Assembly: GCA_023333565.1 (NCBI GenBank)
Contig: JAJKFH010002370.1
Span: forward strand, 1 to 64,000
DNA: 64,000 nucleotides
Direction of reading: 5' to 3'
Source: Puffinus mauretanicus
Taxonomy: Eukaryota > Chordata > Aves > Procellariiformes > Procellariidae
Shown here: in pieces, positions 26,001 through 41,000 of the stretch
How positions within the stretch are numbered: position 1 is the stretch's first letter
How the letters are laid out: the number at the start of each line of letters is the position of its first letter
The notes under the pieces: generated by a model
The model's database searches: none
Seen by the model: only the letters and a program-made list of their open reading frames with translations
Told to the model about the DNA's origin: nothing
Made by a program: the position numbers and the translations under genes

Positions 26001-29000
26001 GAGAGACATGTCATCGGCACTGAAGACCACCCGTTATGAAGAAATGCATTGGTATGGTTTACGAAGCCTTTAAACACTTTGCAAGAGCCTCTTGAATGAG
26101 CAAACACCACAAGAATGGGGGGAGGCAGATGTCTGCGCAGACACGAGGCTGTTAGGGTAGGGAGACTGCAAATAGACTAATTTGACAGCTAGAAAAATCC
26201 CAGAAGAGAAAGCATTATAGAAGACTAAGTCAAAATAGAGGAGTACTGGGTGTTTTAACATATGTAACTTTTGAAACAGATGGGAAAAATGTTTAGATCT
26301 CTAACATTCATATAGCAGTCTGAATCTTAAAGACTCTAGTGTGCAGATATATAGAGATTGGATAACTTAAAAACCTGAGTAATAACTACTAATGAAACAC
26401 TCTGCAGTCATAAATCATCATCTCACTCCTCACCACTGAAATGCAACTGCCTCAGGGGTGAAATACAGCCGCTGTTAAGGGCGCACAGCGACACAGCGGA
26501 GCAGCCGGTGACGGGAATTATGGCACCGGCGTGTCTGGTGCGGCCCTGGAGGAGGACTTTGGGTAGACAGACTGGGACTGGGCGCCCAAGGGGCGTCTTA
26601 CTGGGAGCACCATGTGCCCACCCTTTGACAGCGAGGAGAGAAAGGGAGAGACAGAGACATCTAACGAGCTCCGAGGACCCGCAGAGCAGCTGGGAATGCT
26701 CAGTGGCACACTGCGTGGAACAAAAAGCCCCCTCTCCCTGAATGCTGACAGCAGATAAGCCCTTCAGCCACCCTTCAGCCTCAGCCTCTGCCGAACAAAG
26801 TGGGGTGACATTAGAGCCCCTGGGGAGAAGGGGGAGTCCCCAGCACTTTCTGCTCATGTGAGAGAGCGCTTTCAGAAGAGGGTGTCCAACGGCATCAAAC
26901 GGGCGAGCCAGACTGATGCCCAGGATGGTGCTGCCACCGGGGTCCTATCGTGTGCGAGCAAGCTCGACCTTACTTCACATCCCAGGAGCTGCGGCTCCAC
27001 TTTTGACGATAATTGAGGCTGAAATTCATGACAACTAAATATGTAACAGTGGAATGATTTTGTTACACTAATAACCCTTTAGCAGAGGGAAAGCAGAGCC
27101 CTGATGTGGTTAGGAAGGAACTGGGAGCGATTAGATGCCCGTGAAACGTGGTATCGCCTTACTTTGGGGAAGAACGTCCGAGTGACAAAGTGCTTGTACT
27201 CCAGGAACGGGATTCCCTGGCTGCGGTTTAACTCCTTGGTCAGGTCTGTCATGTCTGTCTGCAGTTCCGCAAAACCTTACACAAAGAGACCCGCAGATGG
27301 TAAGAGCTCCGATACTCTACCAGCTGAAACAGTAAGCAGACTGGCACCGAAAAACGTGGCATGTGTCATCTCTGCCTCCTCGAGCCTTTCCCTCGAGTGG
27401 GCTGAAGCAGGGTTTCTCGAGGAGCAGATTACCATCAGGGTTTCACCATCAGCACTATACATCACGTCCCGCAGCACTGACAGAGAAAACATTTCCCCTG
27501 CCTCCAGCAGAGCAGCCCCCAGTCTGGTTCTGCAGGAGGAGGACCTCAGCCTACGCTGCAGAGTCACCTACCGTGGGGACAGCAGATGCAGACACTTGGA
27601 CTGTATCTCCCATTGCTCTACCAGGAGTGTGCTGCAATTTTTGTTGCACCCAATTGTAAAGCACGCTAAAGATTAGCATGGCCTTCAAGCAACCCTCTGA
27701 CATGGCCAAGGGCCATTAGACCCGAGACAGGGAAACCAGTGGTCATGAAGATCAGTGGCCTGCCCACGTCAAGGCAGCAAGACAGCGGCAGAGCCACACT
27801 TCCAGCCACTGAGCCTCATTCACAAATCCTGCCGAAGCTCGAAGGCAATGACAGAAATTCTCCTATAAATATTTCTATAAACTTCTACAGAGTAGAAGTT
27901 GAATGGCTTCAACCCTGCTATTCCAGCATCTCCCTCCTAGTCCTGGCTCCTCCTCAGTGCCCAGCACGGTGACTTACCTTTGCGGATCTCCTCCCGGATC
28001 TGCGACTCCATCTCCTCCATCTGGAGTAAGGTTTTCTGCCAGTAGCGCTCCGCTCTGCGGCTCTTTGTGCAAAACACAAAGAGAGCTGGAAAAGAGGAAG
28101 GGAACAAGCCTTTGGGACTAGGGCTTAGGAGTAGCAGCAGCTGGGATCAGAGCGGTCCTCTACTGACATGGGTGCAGAAAGCTAAACTCAGTGTTGGTTT
28201 AACACCTACAAGACTGGTATCTGATCAGGCAGTTGTCGATTATCTGTAAATAAGTAAAACCAGCTGGAATATAATGATCATGCTGTAACTGTCATCTTCA
28301 GTTTAGGTCTGGGCTGTCTATGTTCAGCTTAACTGTATATTAATGTATTCCAGCTGACTAATGAATACAGATTTTAAGACGTTTACCACCTGTATTACAG
28401 TGTTCATGTCTGACAGTCTTCCTATGCCTCCAGAAATATGTTTCTAATGACGGGTGGTGCATTTAATAAATAGCGTGCATTATAACCTTTATTAAAAATA
28501 AATTAAATCCCTATTAGAAACACCTCATTTGCTGTGAACTGACAGGTTTCTTGCTGCACAGTCATTCTGGGCATGTGATGAGAAGATACCTTAGCCAGAG
28601 GACACAGGTGTGTTGCACAGCTTCCAGTGAGGTTAGCAAACTGTTGTGTCTGCTCCAGATCTGTAGCTAAGGACGCTTGCTCTGTTCTTCATACTCTTTG
28701 CCAGGTGCCTGTCACTGGCTGTTACTGATGACAGGACCTCAGGCTAGGTGGACCTTTGGGATGGTCTGGGACAGTCATGCCTGTGAGTGAGCCCTGTTCA
28801 AGTCAGTACGAGTCCAAGACCAGTTTCTCACAACCTTCTTTATTTTGTATTATAGTAGCTACTAAGTGTTTGGGGGAACAGGGTAAGTTTATAAATATCA
28901 CAGGCTCAAGTAACAGAGTTGAACTATGGATTCAGCCAGCAAATGCTCCATGCTCCAGGAAGCTTTGATCCTGGGTACTGGCTTGGTCCCATACAAAGAA

Positions 29001-32000
29001 GAGTGGCTACTTGCTGCACCCAGACCAGTTTCAGATACTGCACAACTGCAGCACTCAGAGGTTTCCTAACGTGTGAGTCAGTTATCTTCAGCCCTCCACA
29101 TGCAATGAGAAAAAATCTCAGCACAGCCTTAAAACTCATTGTTCTGTTCCCTTACCTACAACGGAGAGGACCAGCAAGATGCTGCAGATGACAATGGAGA
29201 CGATGATTGCGGTCTCTCCTCCCCCAAGGTGCAGCATCGCAATTGTGTAGTTGAACTTTCCAACTTGGATCTAGAGAGGGAGAAGGAAGGAGGAAAAGCA
29301 GGAGCTGAGCAGCACGTTGCCACGCGGCTCAGAGGTCGAGCAAGGAGGGACTATGGGGCAGTGCTTGGCAGACCTTCAGGAAAGGATGTACTGACCATGC
29401 TGGCTCAGCACACCAGGCTTCGTGGGGGCTGTGCCTTTCACTGCTGGACCTCAGGGACTTTGTGCATCTCAAAAGAGCCCAATTCCCTTCCTGCTTGCTC
29501 TGGTGGAAAGCTGAGGCCAGCTTACAGCAGGCAGCGGTATTGCAGTGGTGCCCATCCTAGGGCCACCATAGGGCTTTGGTGGCAGAGCCGCAGGCTCCAG
29601 CCCACGTCACGGCCTCATCACACCCACCCCAGAGCATGAGACAACCCTTCTTAGAGAGCTCACCGTACCATATAGTACTGCCTGTACTACTTTTACTAGA
29701 AAATGACTTCCACTAATCATCCGACTTTGTTATGCCTCTGAATGGCCTTTGAATCCCAGCTGCACTCTCCTTTCTCCTTCAAAAGCAGAACTGTTGCCAC
29801 ACAGGAGGAGGGTAAAGAAACTTTAAAGTCTCTGAAATACAAATAAAGTAAGGGAATAAAAATAAATAATAATGGGACCAGAGTAATGATCTTGTGGCTA
29901 AAGCAGTGCACTGGGTGTCAGGAGGTGCTGGCTCTGCTCCCAAACCAGCTCTGCTCTTGTGACACCAAGCACAAACCACTTGAGCTCAGTCCTTTGGTCT
30001 CCTGATCACCAGAAGGGAAGAGGCCAACACACATCACAGGCAGGCTGGCGAGTTTACTCGGCGCTGTTTATAAACGGCTCTCCAGGCCCCTGGGATGAAA
30101 GGGTTCAACAGCATCATCTGATAAGGAAAACTCATGACCACGCAAGTCTTTCGCTGCTGGAAATGCGAGTTTCACTTCTCTCAAGGAATGAGAAGCGAGA
30201 GAAACTTGAGCAAAAAAACTGAAACGAGGTAGGGAGGAGATGGAATAATCTTATGATTACATCTGTGTCACGGAGCACCTCCAGGAAAGGTGCACACTGT
30301 GGTTAAATTACAGTCAGCAATCAGCGGCTGGGCCAAAGTAGTGCCACAAGCGGGGCCTTCCCACCACGTCCACGCATCAAACGCCGCGTAGCACACAGCT
30401 CCATACCTGCCGGGAAATCCAAGCCCTTGCTCTCAGAGTGCTGGTGAGGGCACTGATGCTGCCAGCTGAAGGCATTCGGACAAGCCTGGAGGTCTGCCCC
30501 TGCACTGCTCCCTCCACAGGCAGGAGAGAAAGGACCACCCTGCTGCAGGCAACGCCGGTTGCCACCACCCAGGGTCAGGAAAACCTTCAGTGCCTCCTAC
30601 CATCAGTGCTGGACCACACGGCCAGGCTCCCGTGCCTCCAAGCCCAATGTGCCCTTGTACTAGCCCTCAGATGGACTCTGGTGCTGACCATTTCTGGGGT
30701 GGTATCTCCGGGCAGCGTCCAACACTAAGAGCTTCGGTCTCCCACCTGTTGCGCGCTGGCTAGGAGCCGAGATGCTGGATGGGGACGGGAAGCCACAAGC
30801 ATCGCACAAGCATCTGCGGAGGTTCGTTTGACAGTCTGCAGAGCACCCTGCCTAGCCTCAAGATTTCCACCTCTTTCGTCTGAAATGCTGCAATGAGGCA
30901 AGTCCTCAATGCGTTTTGAGTCTTTTTTCCCACCAACTCAACCTTTTGCATTTGCCAGAGGAGAAATCCCATGCTTGCTGCTTAATTCAGTGTTTAAACA
31001 GTTTGGTCATGAACAAAAATGGGTTTGAAGGCCTCAGCAAGCTTCTCCTGTTTATTTGGACAGGTCTACTCAATACAATTTTTTGTAAAGGGAATTAATT
31101 GGGCCGCAGGTTAAATGTCAACATTTCCTGTCACTAGCACGTGGCGGGGGTGCAGAAGGGGCCAGGGCCGGAGGACACGCTGCGCCCGGGAAGAGCTGTC
31201 TGGGCTGGGCAGGACTCCTGGGGCACGGGGCCGCCTCGGGGGTCACCGGGAACCACGCTCCAGCTTACAGGATGGAGCTGTCTTGCAGCCTTGGGACTAA
31301 ACTAGACCAAAATCAAGTTCCAGCTCACCTAAGGCACTCCCAAAAGAGCTACTCGAAAGTGACCCCCAAAACCACAGGGACGCTCAGGAGCCCCATCTTC
31401 ATCACCAGCTCCTTCTCTCTACAGACAGCTCCTGCTGCCCTGTGTGACTTGCTAACATGGACCTGGCCCGAGAACACCTTCACAGAACAGGCATACCCAA
31501 AATCACGGTCAGAATTAAGATCAACAGTAGGACACGTTTTAAAGGGCTGTTTTCCTGTGCTCTGGTCACTGCAGATGTGAGCTCTACCATCTAAACAAGA
31601 ACAAACTGGGCAGTCACAACAACAGGCATCTCAGCTCGCCAGAAGAGAGAATTTGCATCAGCAGACGAGGCTTCTGCACCCCCGATAGCTGTCCTTGATG
31701 CAAATCAGATAGGGACTACTGCGCAAGTCTGGCCCTGTGTTATCAAAGCTATTACAAGTATGTTATAAAGGCAGCTGTTGCCTATGAAATGGCTAGCAGG
31801 CGATGACTCAAACCACGTATGAAGGTTTAATAAGTGCACACAGACGTGAATACAAGTTGATCATTTAGCTGCACTCTCACTGCTGGTACACTCTTAATAG
31901 CTATGTGATACTTTAGGGCTGGGTATCATTCTCCTGCTTCCTAGAGACTTACTAGGGCATTGCCCTGAATGTTCTATGTCAAACCAAGACTAAGAAACTC

Positions 32001-35000
32001 ATAAATTCCTTTTCTTCCCCAAAGGGATTTCCCTGTTTCTCAGTTCTCACTAAAACCAAAATTACCCTGTTTAAAATTTCCATTAAAATGACTTGGGAAA
32101 TTCTGCTACTTCTGCATTTCCATGTTTCCAGTTTGCAACAGAATTTCATACACCACAGACTGTAACCAGTAAACCGGACAACCCTGTCAGTGAATTGGTG
32201 GTGCATCTTCATGCCTTTCTTCTGGGCAGCGCAAGTCCACAGACTCCTCAACTCCCTTTGCAGCCCTCCTCCTCCCCACTGCCCACGCCGCAGGCTCCCA
32301 CCCATTCACTGTTAATACGCGGACGGGAGGGGGGCTGCAGGGTCTCAGACCATGGAAATGGAGGCATTTTCTCTCCAGATACAAAGAGCCATAGTCACAT
32401 CCCTGCATGGCAATGGGCTGCACATGACATGAGAGAAACTGAGGGCAAGAAGAGTGGTAAGTCAAGCCCTCTGTGGCAAAAAGGACGGTAACAAAGTATT
32501 GCGAATTTTGCAGACACAAAGATGAACAACAGCCCTGAACACTGAACTCTTCGCAGTGACAAAATGGCAGCCCCTGCGAAGCAACATGAAACTTTCCAGC
32601 CCTGCACACTCCTCTTGCCCTCCCCAGTCACACACAGGGGCCCATCTCCAGTGGCTTATTGGAGCTTGGTAAGGGTCGGATTCTAATGTCCACTTGTAGC
32701 TCTTCTGCTGGCAGTAAGAGGCCAGCTGGCTGAAAACTGTATGGAAATCCCCAAACACATCTCATGAGGGTCCGAAAGAAAATGACTGCAAGTGACAAAA
32801 ACTCACATGCCTGGGATTTCATAGTGCCTTACAAGAACTGACAAAACGTTCCCTCCGCAGCTTACAGCACAGTTAACTCAGCAGGCAGCTGCTGGTGCCC
32901 CACGATTTGGAGCGTGGCAGCCCCCATCCATGACTCAGAGCAGCCTTAACACTGACTACGCCTGCATCCCACCAACGAGCCGCCCTGGGGACAGCTGCAA
33001 GCACAGCGTGCTTTGTCCACCCTTCCGTCCGTGCAGCTTTCTGCAAGGCAGCCTGTGAGCGTGCCGGGCAGGTCCTGCCTGTGCATGCAGCTGACTCCTT
33101 CGCACACAGGGTTTGCAGCAGGGACCCCTTCTGCCCCACGCACTCAGAGCGTGAAGGCTCCTGGAACTCACCGTCACGGGTAACTGTCTTTCCGAGGTGC
33201 TCAGCGACTCGTTGACGGAGCAGTGGATGACTTTGTCCGAAACAATCTGGATCTCGCATGAGATAAGGCCAATTTTCACTTGGTACTCATTGCTTTCCAG
33301 GCCCAGGCTGTCAGGCTCTTTCTAATGACAAAAGTAGAATCAGGATGTCAGTCGTTCGAGTAGCAGTTGGAATTGCAACAGATTTTCCTGTTTTACTTTC
33401 CATATTCCCTGCTGTTTTTCAGACCTGGGAGGACTCTCCCTCACCAACGACATTTTTCCAGGACTCCACAGGAAACCCAGAACCGGGCCATTCCCCATTT
33501 TCCTGTTTCCCATTCCTCACTCAGCATGGGGCACAGGACGAGCAAGCCCCTCATGGAACCTGGAAAAATCTGCTTTTGATCTGCCCTGGCTGTGCACTGC
33601 AGATAAGGATCTAAGCGCCCACCTGGGAAGGGGGAAGGATGTACAACAGAGGAGCTAGCCAGGGGATGCGTCTGCAGAGCCTGAGAAAGGGGGAGTGCGT
33701 TTCTGAAGCACGTTACAACCAGTGAGGATATCCTGCAGTGAACAATGGCCTTTGAATTACTACTGCGCATTGTCCAAGCCACTCAATTGCTGTACCCTGA
33801 CTTCCTTGTTAACCGAGCTGAATATAGTAGCCAAAAGAGAAGAATGCATGACCCATTTCTGCAGGAATAGATATCTATTGTCAGGACCATCTGCAGTACC
33901 TGCCTGATTTCAGGCCGGTGCATTATCGTTCTTTTTCATACGTCCAGTATTTTATTTAGCTTCTTGCTAATACACCCTTCAAATGCAGCTCTCTGTCATC
34001 ATGCCTCAAAGGGCATCCTCAGGTCAGGCTGCGTCTCCTGGTGAAGATTGATGCAGGTGCAGCAGGCTGAGCAAGAACTGCCTGCCCCTGCGTGGCTCCT
34101 GCCTCTCCCGTCCTCATCTGCCCCCTTCTCTCTCCTGCGTTTGTGGACATTCACTGTGCTGGCACTTAGGACTGAAGAGCTTCCCAGTGGGGAGCAGGCA
34201 ACGCCCCCGAAGAAGCAGAGCTGTAAATGCCACTCTCTTACGTGTATAACCAGAGTTAAGGGTTCGCCAGGATGGTGCTTGATCCACTTCTCCTTCTTGG
34301 CTGTGAAGAACTGGGGGTCGGCATAGTACTCCAGGCTGAACTTGCTGATGTGCAAGGCCTCCTCGGGGTACATCTCCTCATCCAGAGCCGGACGGTCGTC
34401 TGCATAGAGGCGACTGTTGAGATAGAAATCGACAGGCGCGGGCTTGCTCCCCACAGTGATGTTGGAGGCAGCTGGAGAGGGGCAGGTGATCACAGTGTCG
34501 GTGTGAACCTTACAGCTCTGAAAGCAGGAGAGCATGCACATCAAAAAACTGATATCCCGAGTGCTCCCACCAGCCCTGCCCACAGCCGAATCTGTAGCAT
34601 GGGCTAAGGCCTCAGCTTCACATCCCAAACATCTTCAGGCACCAGGCATGCAGCCCTGCTCCCAGTTACCAGGCGATACCCAGCAGGGATACTCACCGTT
34701 TGCTCTCTGCCAATGCCACGGACCACCATGGACACATTCTGGACCAGCTCAAAGCCTCTTCCTTCCAGGGTGATGATCCTGCCCCCGCTTTGAGGAGAAG
34801 GGTAGAAAAGAGAGGGTGATTGCAGAGGACAACACAGAGCAGCGAGGCGCAATGGCTGGGGGTTGCCTGCTGTCATTTTCCCAGGGATGTTTCCCAGCTG
34901 CTTGAGCAGAAAATGTAACCCAACAGCCAAAGTCTTCCTCCTACTTGCAGCAAGCACCCACACTGCTACCAAGATATCAGGGAAGGAAGGAGGAGCAGCA

Positions 35001-38000
35001 GCTGCTGATAGAAAGGGAGGGCCTCTTCAAGCAGCAGAAAACTGTCCCCCTTGCTCCCACTCCCCAGAGGAGCAGCCTGCCTCTGCATCCCAGGGGGTAG
35101 GCAGCAGGTTGCCCAGGCCACCAGTGGTGTAAGAGGTTAACATCCAACCCCTCAAAGCAAAGGCCAGGAGATATTCCCTGTCCCTGTCCCTGCCCCTGCC
35201 CCGCAGCGACCCGCAGAGAACTGTAAGTCTTGGAGAAGAGACCCCTTTAAGGTTGACAAGGACCCTGCATCTCCCAGACACTTCTGATTTAGATCAAAAT
35301 GTGAAAGTTGTTTTGTGTTTTGGATCTGCTGCCTGGGGAATGCGAAACATGTGCCTCTCAATGTGCAGTCAATTAACGACAGTAACAAGGGCCCTGATGC
35401 ACACAAGACTGCTAGGCAGAGCAAGGGGTGGAGAACCAGCACTGCTTGCCTGCTCTGGACAGCAGAAGCTATACCCTGAGTTTACCTTCCCCTTCCTCTG
35501 CACCACATTTGATCTGTTTGGAGTATCTGTCAGGAACAGTCAGGATTTACAAATCCCATTATCTCAAGACCACTCCAGACTCAGTGACTCGGGGTCCAAG
35601 GCCCTGAAAGTCAGGTTGTCTGAAGTCTTTCACAATGCTATCTACAACGGTAGATATTACCGTGTAGTTATGATCCAAGTTTCTAACTAAGAGCCTGTCA
35701 CATCTGCAGACTAGTTTACAACTTCTGTTTTGTTTTAAACTTTGCTTACACAGATTATTTTAGTAATATGGTAAGATAAATCAGATCTAGCTAGATTTTT
35801 ACACAAATTATTGAACCCTCATGATCAACAGGTTCCGGAGCAGTCAGGCTACACAAGCCACCAAGCATTCTGAAGAGAGAGACTGCTGTCACGTTCTCAG
35901 TGGTCTGAAATTTGGAGACTGATGTAAATACTAAGAAAGCAGACTAAGGTGACGGAGAAATACCCTGGTGGTTTCCCTTGTGAATTTGGGCAGTGACATT
36001 CTTCCACTGTCTCTGTGTTTAGATACCGCTCTCGCCACTCAGCATAGTTCACAAGCCTGCTAGGAGCTGAGGTTGGCTGAGTCACTGCTGTGCCTTGTCA
36101 TTAACTTTCCCACAGCCTGCATCTTTGGCGCTGCGCTTGGGAATGCCGAGACACGGCTTTGCTCCACGGGGACCAGACCGTCAGAGCTTGCTGCGTGCTT
36201 GCGCCTGAGCGTGCTGCTTTCAGCATGGTCCTACAGGCACAGGCGCTGGACTCTCAGATTTCTTGGTCAGCCCTGGGTTTTCCAGGCTCCACAGCCAAGG
36301 AAGGTGGGATTTCACCATGGTATTCAAAGAAACAGGAGCCTGAGAGCTCCACAGAGACACATGAAATTAAAAGCAACACGCTTTAAAAATGAAATACTGT
36401 GACCTCAGGGAAGGCTGAAATCCAAAATTACAAATCTCAGCTTACCCTCCAGCAGTTTTACTGCCAAGAAAAATCCTCAGGGTCTCATAGAGCCCCCCAC
36501 CTGAACCTCCCTAAAGCACCCACCAGGTGTACGCAGTACAAGGTTGACTTTTTTCCATGACTTAAATGCATTGAAATGAGCTACGGACAGTCCTGGTGTG
36601 GGAGACCTCTTCTACTCCAGTGCTGGGGTACCCCAAAGCACCCTGAGAGCACTCTGCTGTGCCCCTTTTGTACTTGTCTGCAAGGCAATGTGTCAAACCC
36701 CAGGGCTGAGAAAGCCTCTTTCTCCTCTGCCACCAGCCTGGAGCCGACCCTCTCTTGCAGACACGCGCCAGCTCTGAAATGGAAGTCACAATGCTACAAC
36801 AGCATGGCACGGGGCCCCGATACCGTACCCTGCCTCCTGGCTGTGCTTCAATGACTCCTGGGCTCCTGACATGGGGTTTGCTCAGGATCTACTCTGCGTC
36901 TGCATGGCTTGAAGCACAGACAGGGTGAGCTTGCATAGCCTGCAGCGGGCTACACCAGGATACTCCAATTTGCTCTGTGCTTTGATGGGAGAGCACTGTT
37001 CACTTTTGCATTTGGCAAAAATTAAGAGACTGATCTCAACAAAGGCCACAAATCCTGGCAGACTTCGCTGTCTCTGCTGGGGGAGGGGTCTCACCTGATC
37101 TGGCTCTTTTTGGGGTTGATGTCTGATATAATCGGGTTCTTCTCATACTTGAACGTGATGTTGTAGCTGGCACAAGACTTGTTCTCGAACTGGACACAGA
37201 CTCGCACGGCCGTGGTGAGCTCCGCGGATGGCATGGTGCAGGTGATGGTGCTGTCGTTGCGGCTGCGCAGGGAAAGACAGAATAAGCTGCAGAAAGCCAC
37301 GGCAGACAGAGCGGACGGAGCCAGGCACCGCGGATCTGAACATCCCCAGGGAAGCGAGGCGGTCAGCAGAGACAGGCAAGAAGGAGTTTCCAGTCCCGTG
37401 CCAATCACCTATTAATTACATTGCCTACTAACAAGCAATTTTGAGCATATACCATCCCTGCCAGATTGATTTCCCATACAGCCAAAGGAAAAGGGCAGGC
37501 TCCTACTTCTTCCCACTGATGAGATGGGAACACACAGGAGGAGGGGTTTCTTCTGACCAGCGAGCTGCTGCAGGAGTGGGACCCTGGGCGTGCAGGTGCC
37601 TCCTGCCTTCAGCAGATCTGGGAATGAAGCCCATGTCTGCTTCACTCCCAGGGTTTTGGTCCTGGTCCCAGACCACCCAAGGGGCCTGGCAGCGTCGTGC
37701 AAGCGGTGCGCAAGAAGCACTTTGTTTGCTGCTGGTCACCGCCGCCACATCACGGCAACACCAACGCCATCGCTTTGCCAAAGAAACTCGCCCCATCCTG
37801 GTGTCAGCTCTGCCTCACCGCTCCGGGGGTACCAGGCTGACGGGGCAGGTGGCAGCCAAGCAGGCTGGTGGGGATGCTACGCTGGCTCCAAGGCTAGCAG
37901 CAGCATGCAGTGGTGTCCCCCCCCCGCCCCAGCTCTCCCTGATCTCCTGGGGGACAATATCATCCTTCCTAACACTTTGGCTTTTGTCACTAGCTCAGTG

Positions 38001-41000
38001 CCAGCCCCCCAGATCCAGTCCCACCTGAGGTCAGTGCACTGCTTGGAGGTATTGACGAGGACACGGAGCTCAGAGCCGACGTCCAGCCTGCTGCCTCTAA
38101 TGGTCACTCTGGTTCCTCCAGCCTTCGGGCCATTCAGGGGAGCTATGGACTGCACCACGGGAAGCTAAAAACAAAGGGGAAATCTGTTTTCTAGCGTGGT
38201 AAATTCACATTTGGATACTCCACACTGCACGTGGGAATTGCTTCAGTAAATTTAAGTATCCAGTATTGTGAGGCTCTGAAACAGCAGCACAACAAAAGCT
38301 TTCACTGGCAGGGTTTCAGAACAAGGAGAGAGGTACGAGTGCTGAGGAGTGAGATCATATAAAACCTCTGTGACTTCCTGCAGTCCCTAAATTCTGGCAA
38401 TAAATGAGACGTAAGTCCAAACTGGAGTCCAGGATCCCACCAGTCCCTTGAGATTTCCAGTGGAGGGTCCAGAGCTGGCAAGAGCTCAAGGTCCCATCAA
38501 AAAAAGGAAATTTCTCATTCATTCCAGCTCCCACCATCTCTGCCCTTCCCGATCCATTTCCTCCTGAATGCGAAGGTAATGCTAAAGCTCCACTGGATGA
38601 TGGCCTTGAGATCTGGGAAACAGCCACCTGGGTCTAGATAACTGAATATCAAACACCTTCTTAAGGAAGCTTCAAATCTGAATCTCTTGAGGCGACAGGA
38701 ACTAAGGGGGAAGTTACTTTGCCTCTTGCCATTTTCAGCAGAAATTAGCATGTATGTTATCTACATTTGCAGCCCCTGGAAATCTTCCTGAGATTCATGA
38801 GCTCGAGCCTTTGATAACTAATGCAGTGCTAAACCCTCATGCCTGCTACACAGAGCGCCCCAGGAGAGTCTGCTGGGCAACTTCCCTGCTCCGGTTTGAA
38901 TAGGACACCAAGGGCAGAGCAAATAATTATTTCAAGACCCTTCCATAAGGCACTTGGTAATTCCCTGTCAAACACCGCAAACCCTGGAGACGCGAGACCC
39001 ACTGGGCTGCGAGCACGGCTGAAGCCTGCTCATGCCACAGCCCATCCCTCGCTGCAGCCACAGAGCAAAATCGCACTGAGGCAGACTGAAGAACATGGGC
39101 TAAGCTGCTTCGTACTGCCTGCTAATGCCCTTTCCCGTCAATCCCAGCCACGCAAACATGCTTATTAATAGCTATCCTTGCCCTTGTCCTACACTCAGAC
39201 TGCTTTATTTCTCTACAGCCATTTCCTCTGTTGTTTCTGATCATTACTGACTTCCACAGGATTCATTTTGTTAATTTGTATTTCTCTGAGTGTCTGAAGG
39301 CAGCTGTCTCCTGCCCTTGGCCCCTAACCTATGCATTCAAATTCTGCAGTTACAACAACAGCAGAGGATTATTCATGTTCTCCAAAGCCCTCCAGCTCTT
39401 CCCCTCAGCAAGAGCCAGTGGCTACCGCTCTCAGTGCATTGCCAGCACTGGTTGCCTCCATCACAACTTCTGCAAATTCAGCTCATTTGGCAAATCCAGC
39501 TCATCCATTGTCTGCTATAATGTCCTGGAGAAGTCTCTCGATCACGTTTCTCCCTCCTCCTCAGCAGAATTACAGCTGAATACTGTCTCTTCTAGATACA
39601 TCTAACAGGGACTTTGAAAGATGTAGCACACAAACAGTATTTTACAGAGGACTTTCTTTGGAAGGGCAGTTCTAAAAGTCTTTTAGACTTTTTCAGGTAA
39701 ACTGCTACCAATGCCCAAGCTCAAGTCTCACCGAGACCAGCCTTGCATGGTGTAGTCTATTCCACCTTCATAACATTGTATGTGAGAGGAGAATCAAGAA
39801 AACTAAACGGCATTGCTTAGTTTGCAAACGGTGCGGAAGCCACTTTTAGTGTGGAAAACAGCAGCAGCTACACATCATGCAGCTTCACTCCCTGACGCGC
39901 ATGCACAGAGCAGGGTACTGTCTCATCTCTTCTCCAAGCTTTGCTGAGATAGACGCAAGACAGCTTTGTGCTGTGCCACCCGAGCAGAAAAGGGCTCCTT
40001 CTCCTGCTCGCGGGAGGACAGCCTTTGCCATAAGCCTGCTCAGGAGCTGCCAACACAGAGCTGTCATGGACCTGGTTTGAGTTCAGCAACTGCTTTTGCT
40101 CCTCTTGCTTTGTTTAGTGCTGGTGCTTTTACAGGTGTTTCCTGAGAGGGCTTTTCCTTGCACGGCAAAAGCTGGAGAAGAAGCCGCCCAGCCCTTTCCC
40201 ACTCTTTGGGCCCTTCTCCTCTTTGTCAAGAAGACAATCGGGCCGGCAGCGGGTGATGTGGCCGAGTCAGCACACACATCCTGATGGCAACGCACCAGAA
40301 ATCCCAAACCCAAGGTCCATTACTGTGTCGTACCCCAGCTGTACCTTGCTCCACTCCAGACTGCTGGATCTCTAAGACATTCTGGATGTGAACATGGATG
40401 CCTGGAATGGGTCCCAGAGCAAACGTCCTCACAGGAACTACTGCTGAGGCAAGCCTGGCAGTGCCCTCGCCTCACCGGTCCCCTCCTCGTGTGCTGCCAG
40501 GCCTGGCTCTGCTACGGGGCGCTGGGATGTGCCGTGCCTGTGCTGGCTGCACTCTGTGTAATCCTCTCTGAACAAAATGCCTAACATGCAATCGGTTAGA
40601 GGGTGGGGGATTACACTCCATGATCCTGCCCTAAATTCCTCACAATGGCTACCAGGAGTCAAACATTGTTTCCTGGGGCTCAAGTCTTCTTTCAAGCCAC
40701 TAGACTGCAGCACATCTATTCTTCCCCAGCACAAGCACAAAGGCTCCGAGTAAACAGCATGCCCTTGGCACCCATCCTGTTGTGTGTGCCCTGGACACAT
40801 GGGGCTGCCCGTGAATAGCGTCTAGCCAGAGAGAGAGTGCCTGTAGGAAAGAGAAGAGCTGCATGGATTTCTTTCAGGTTTATAGAGATGAAAGTTATCT
40901 TTGTGAGACGGTACAGTACAAAGCTGTAAAGGGCTTTTCTTTGTATAATGACACGGGGTTAGCTCAAGTCTAATCCCTACATATTCTCATGCAAAAACTA

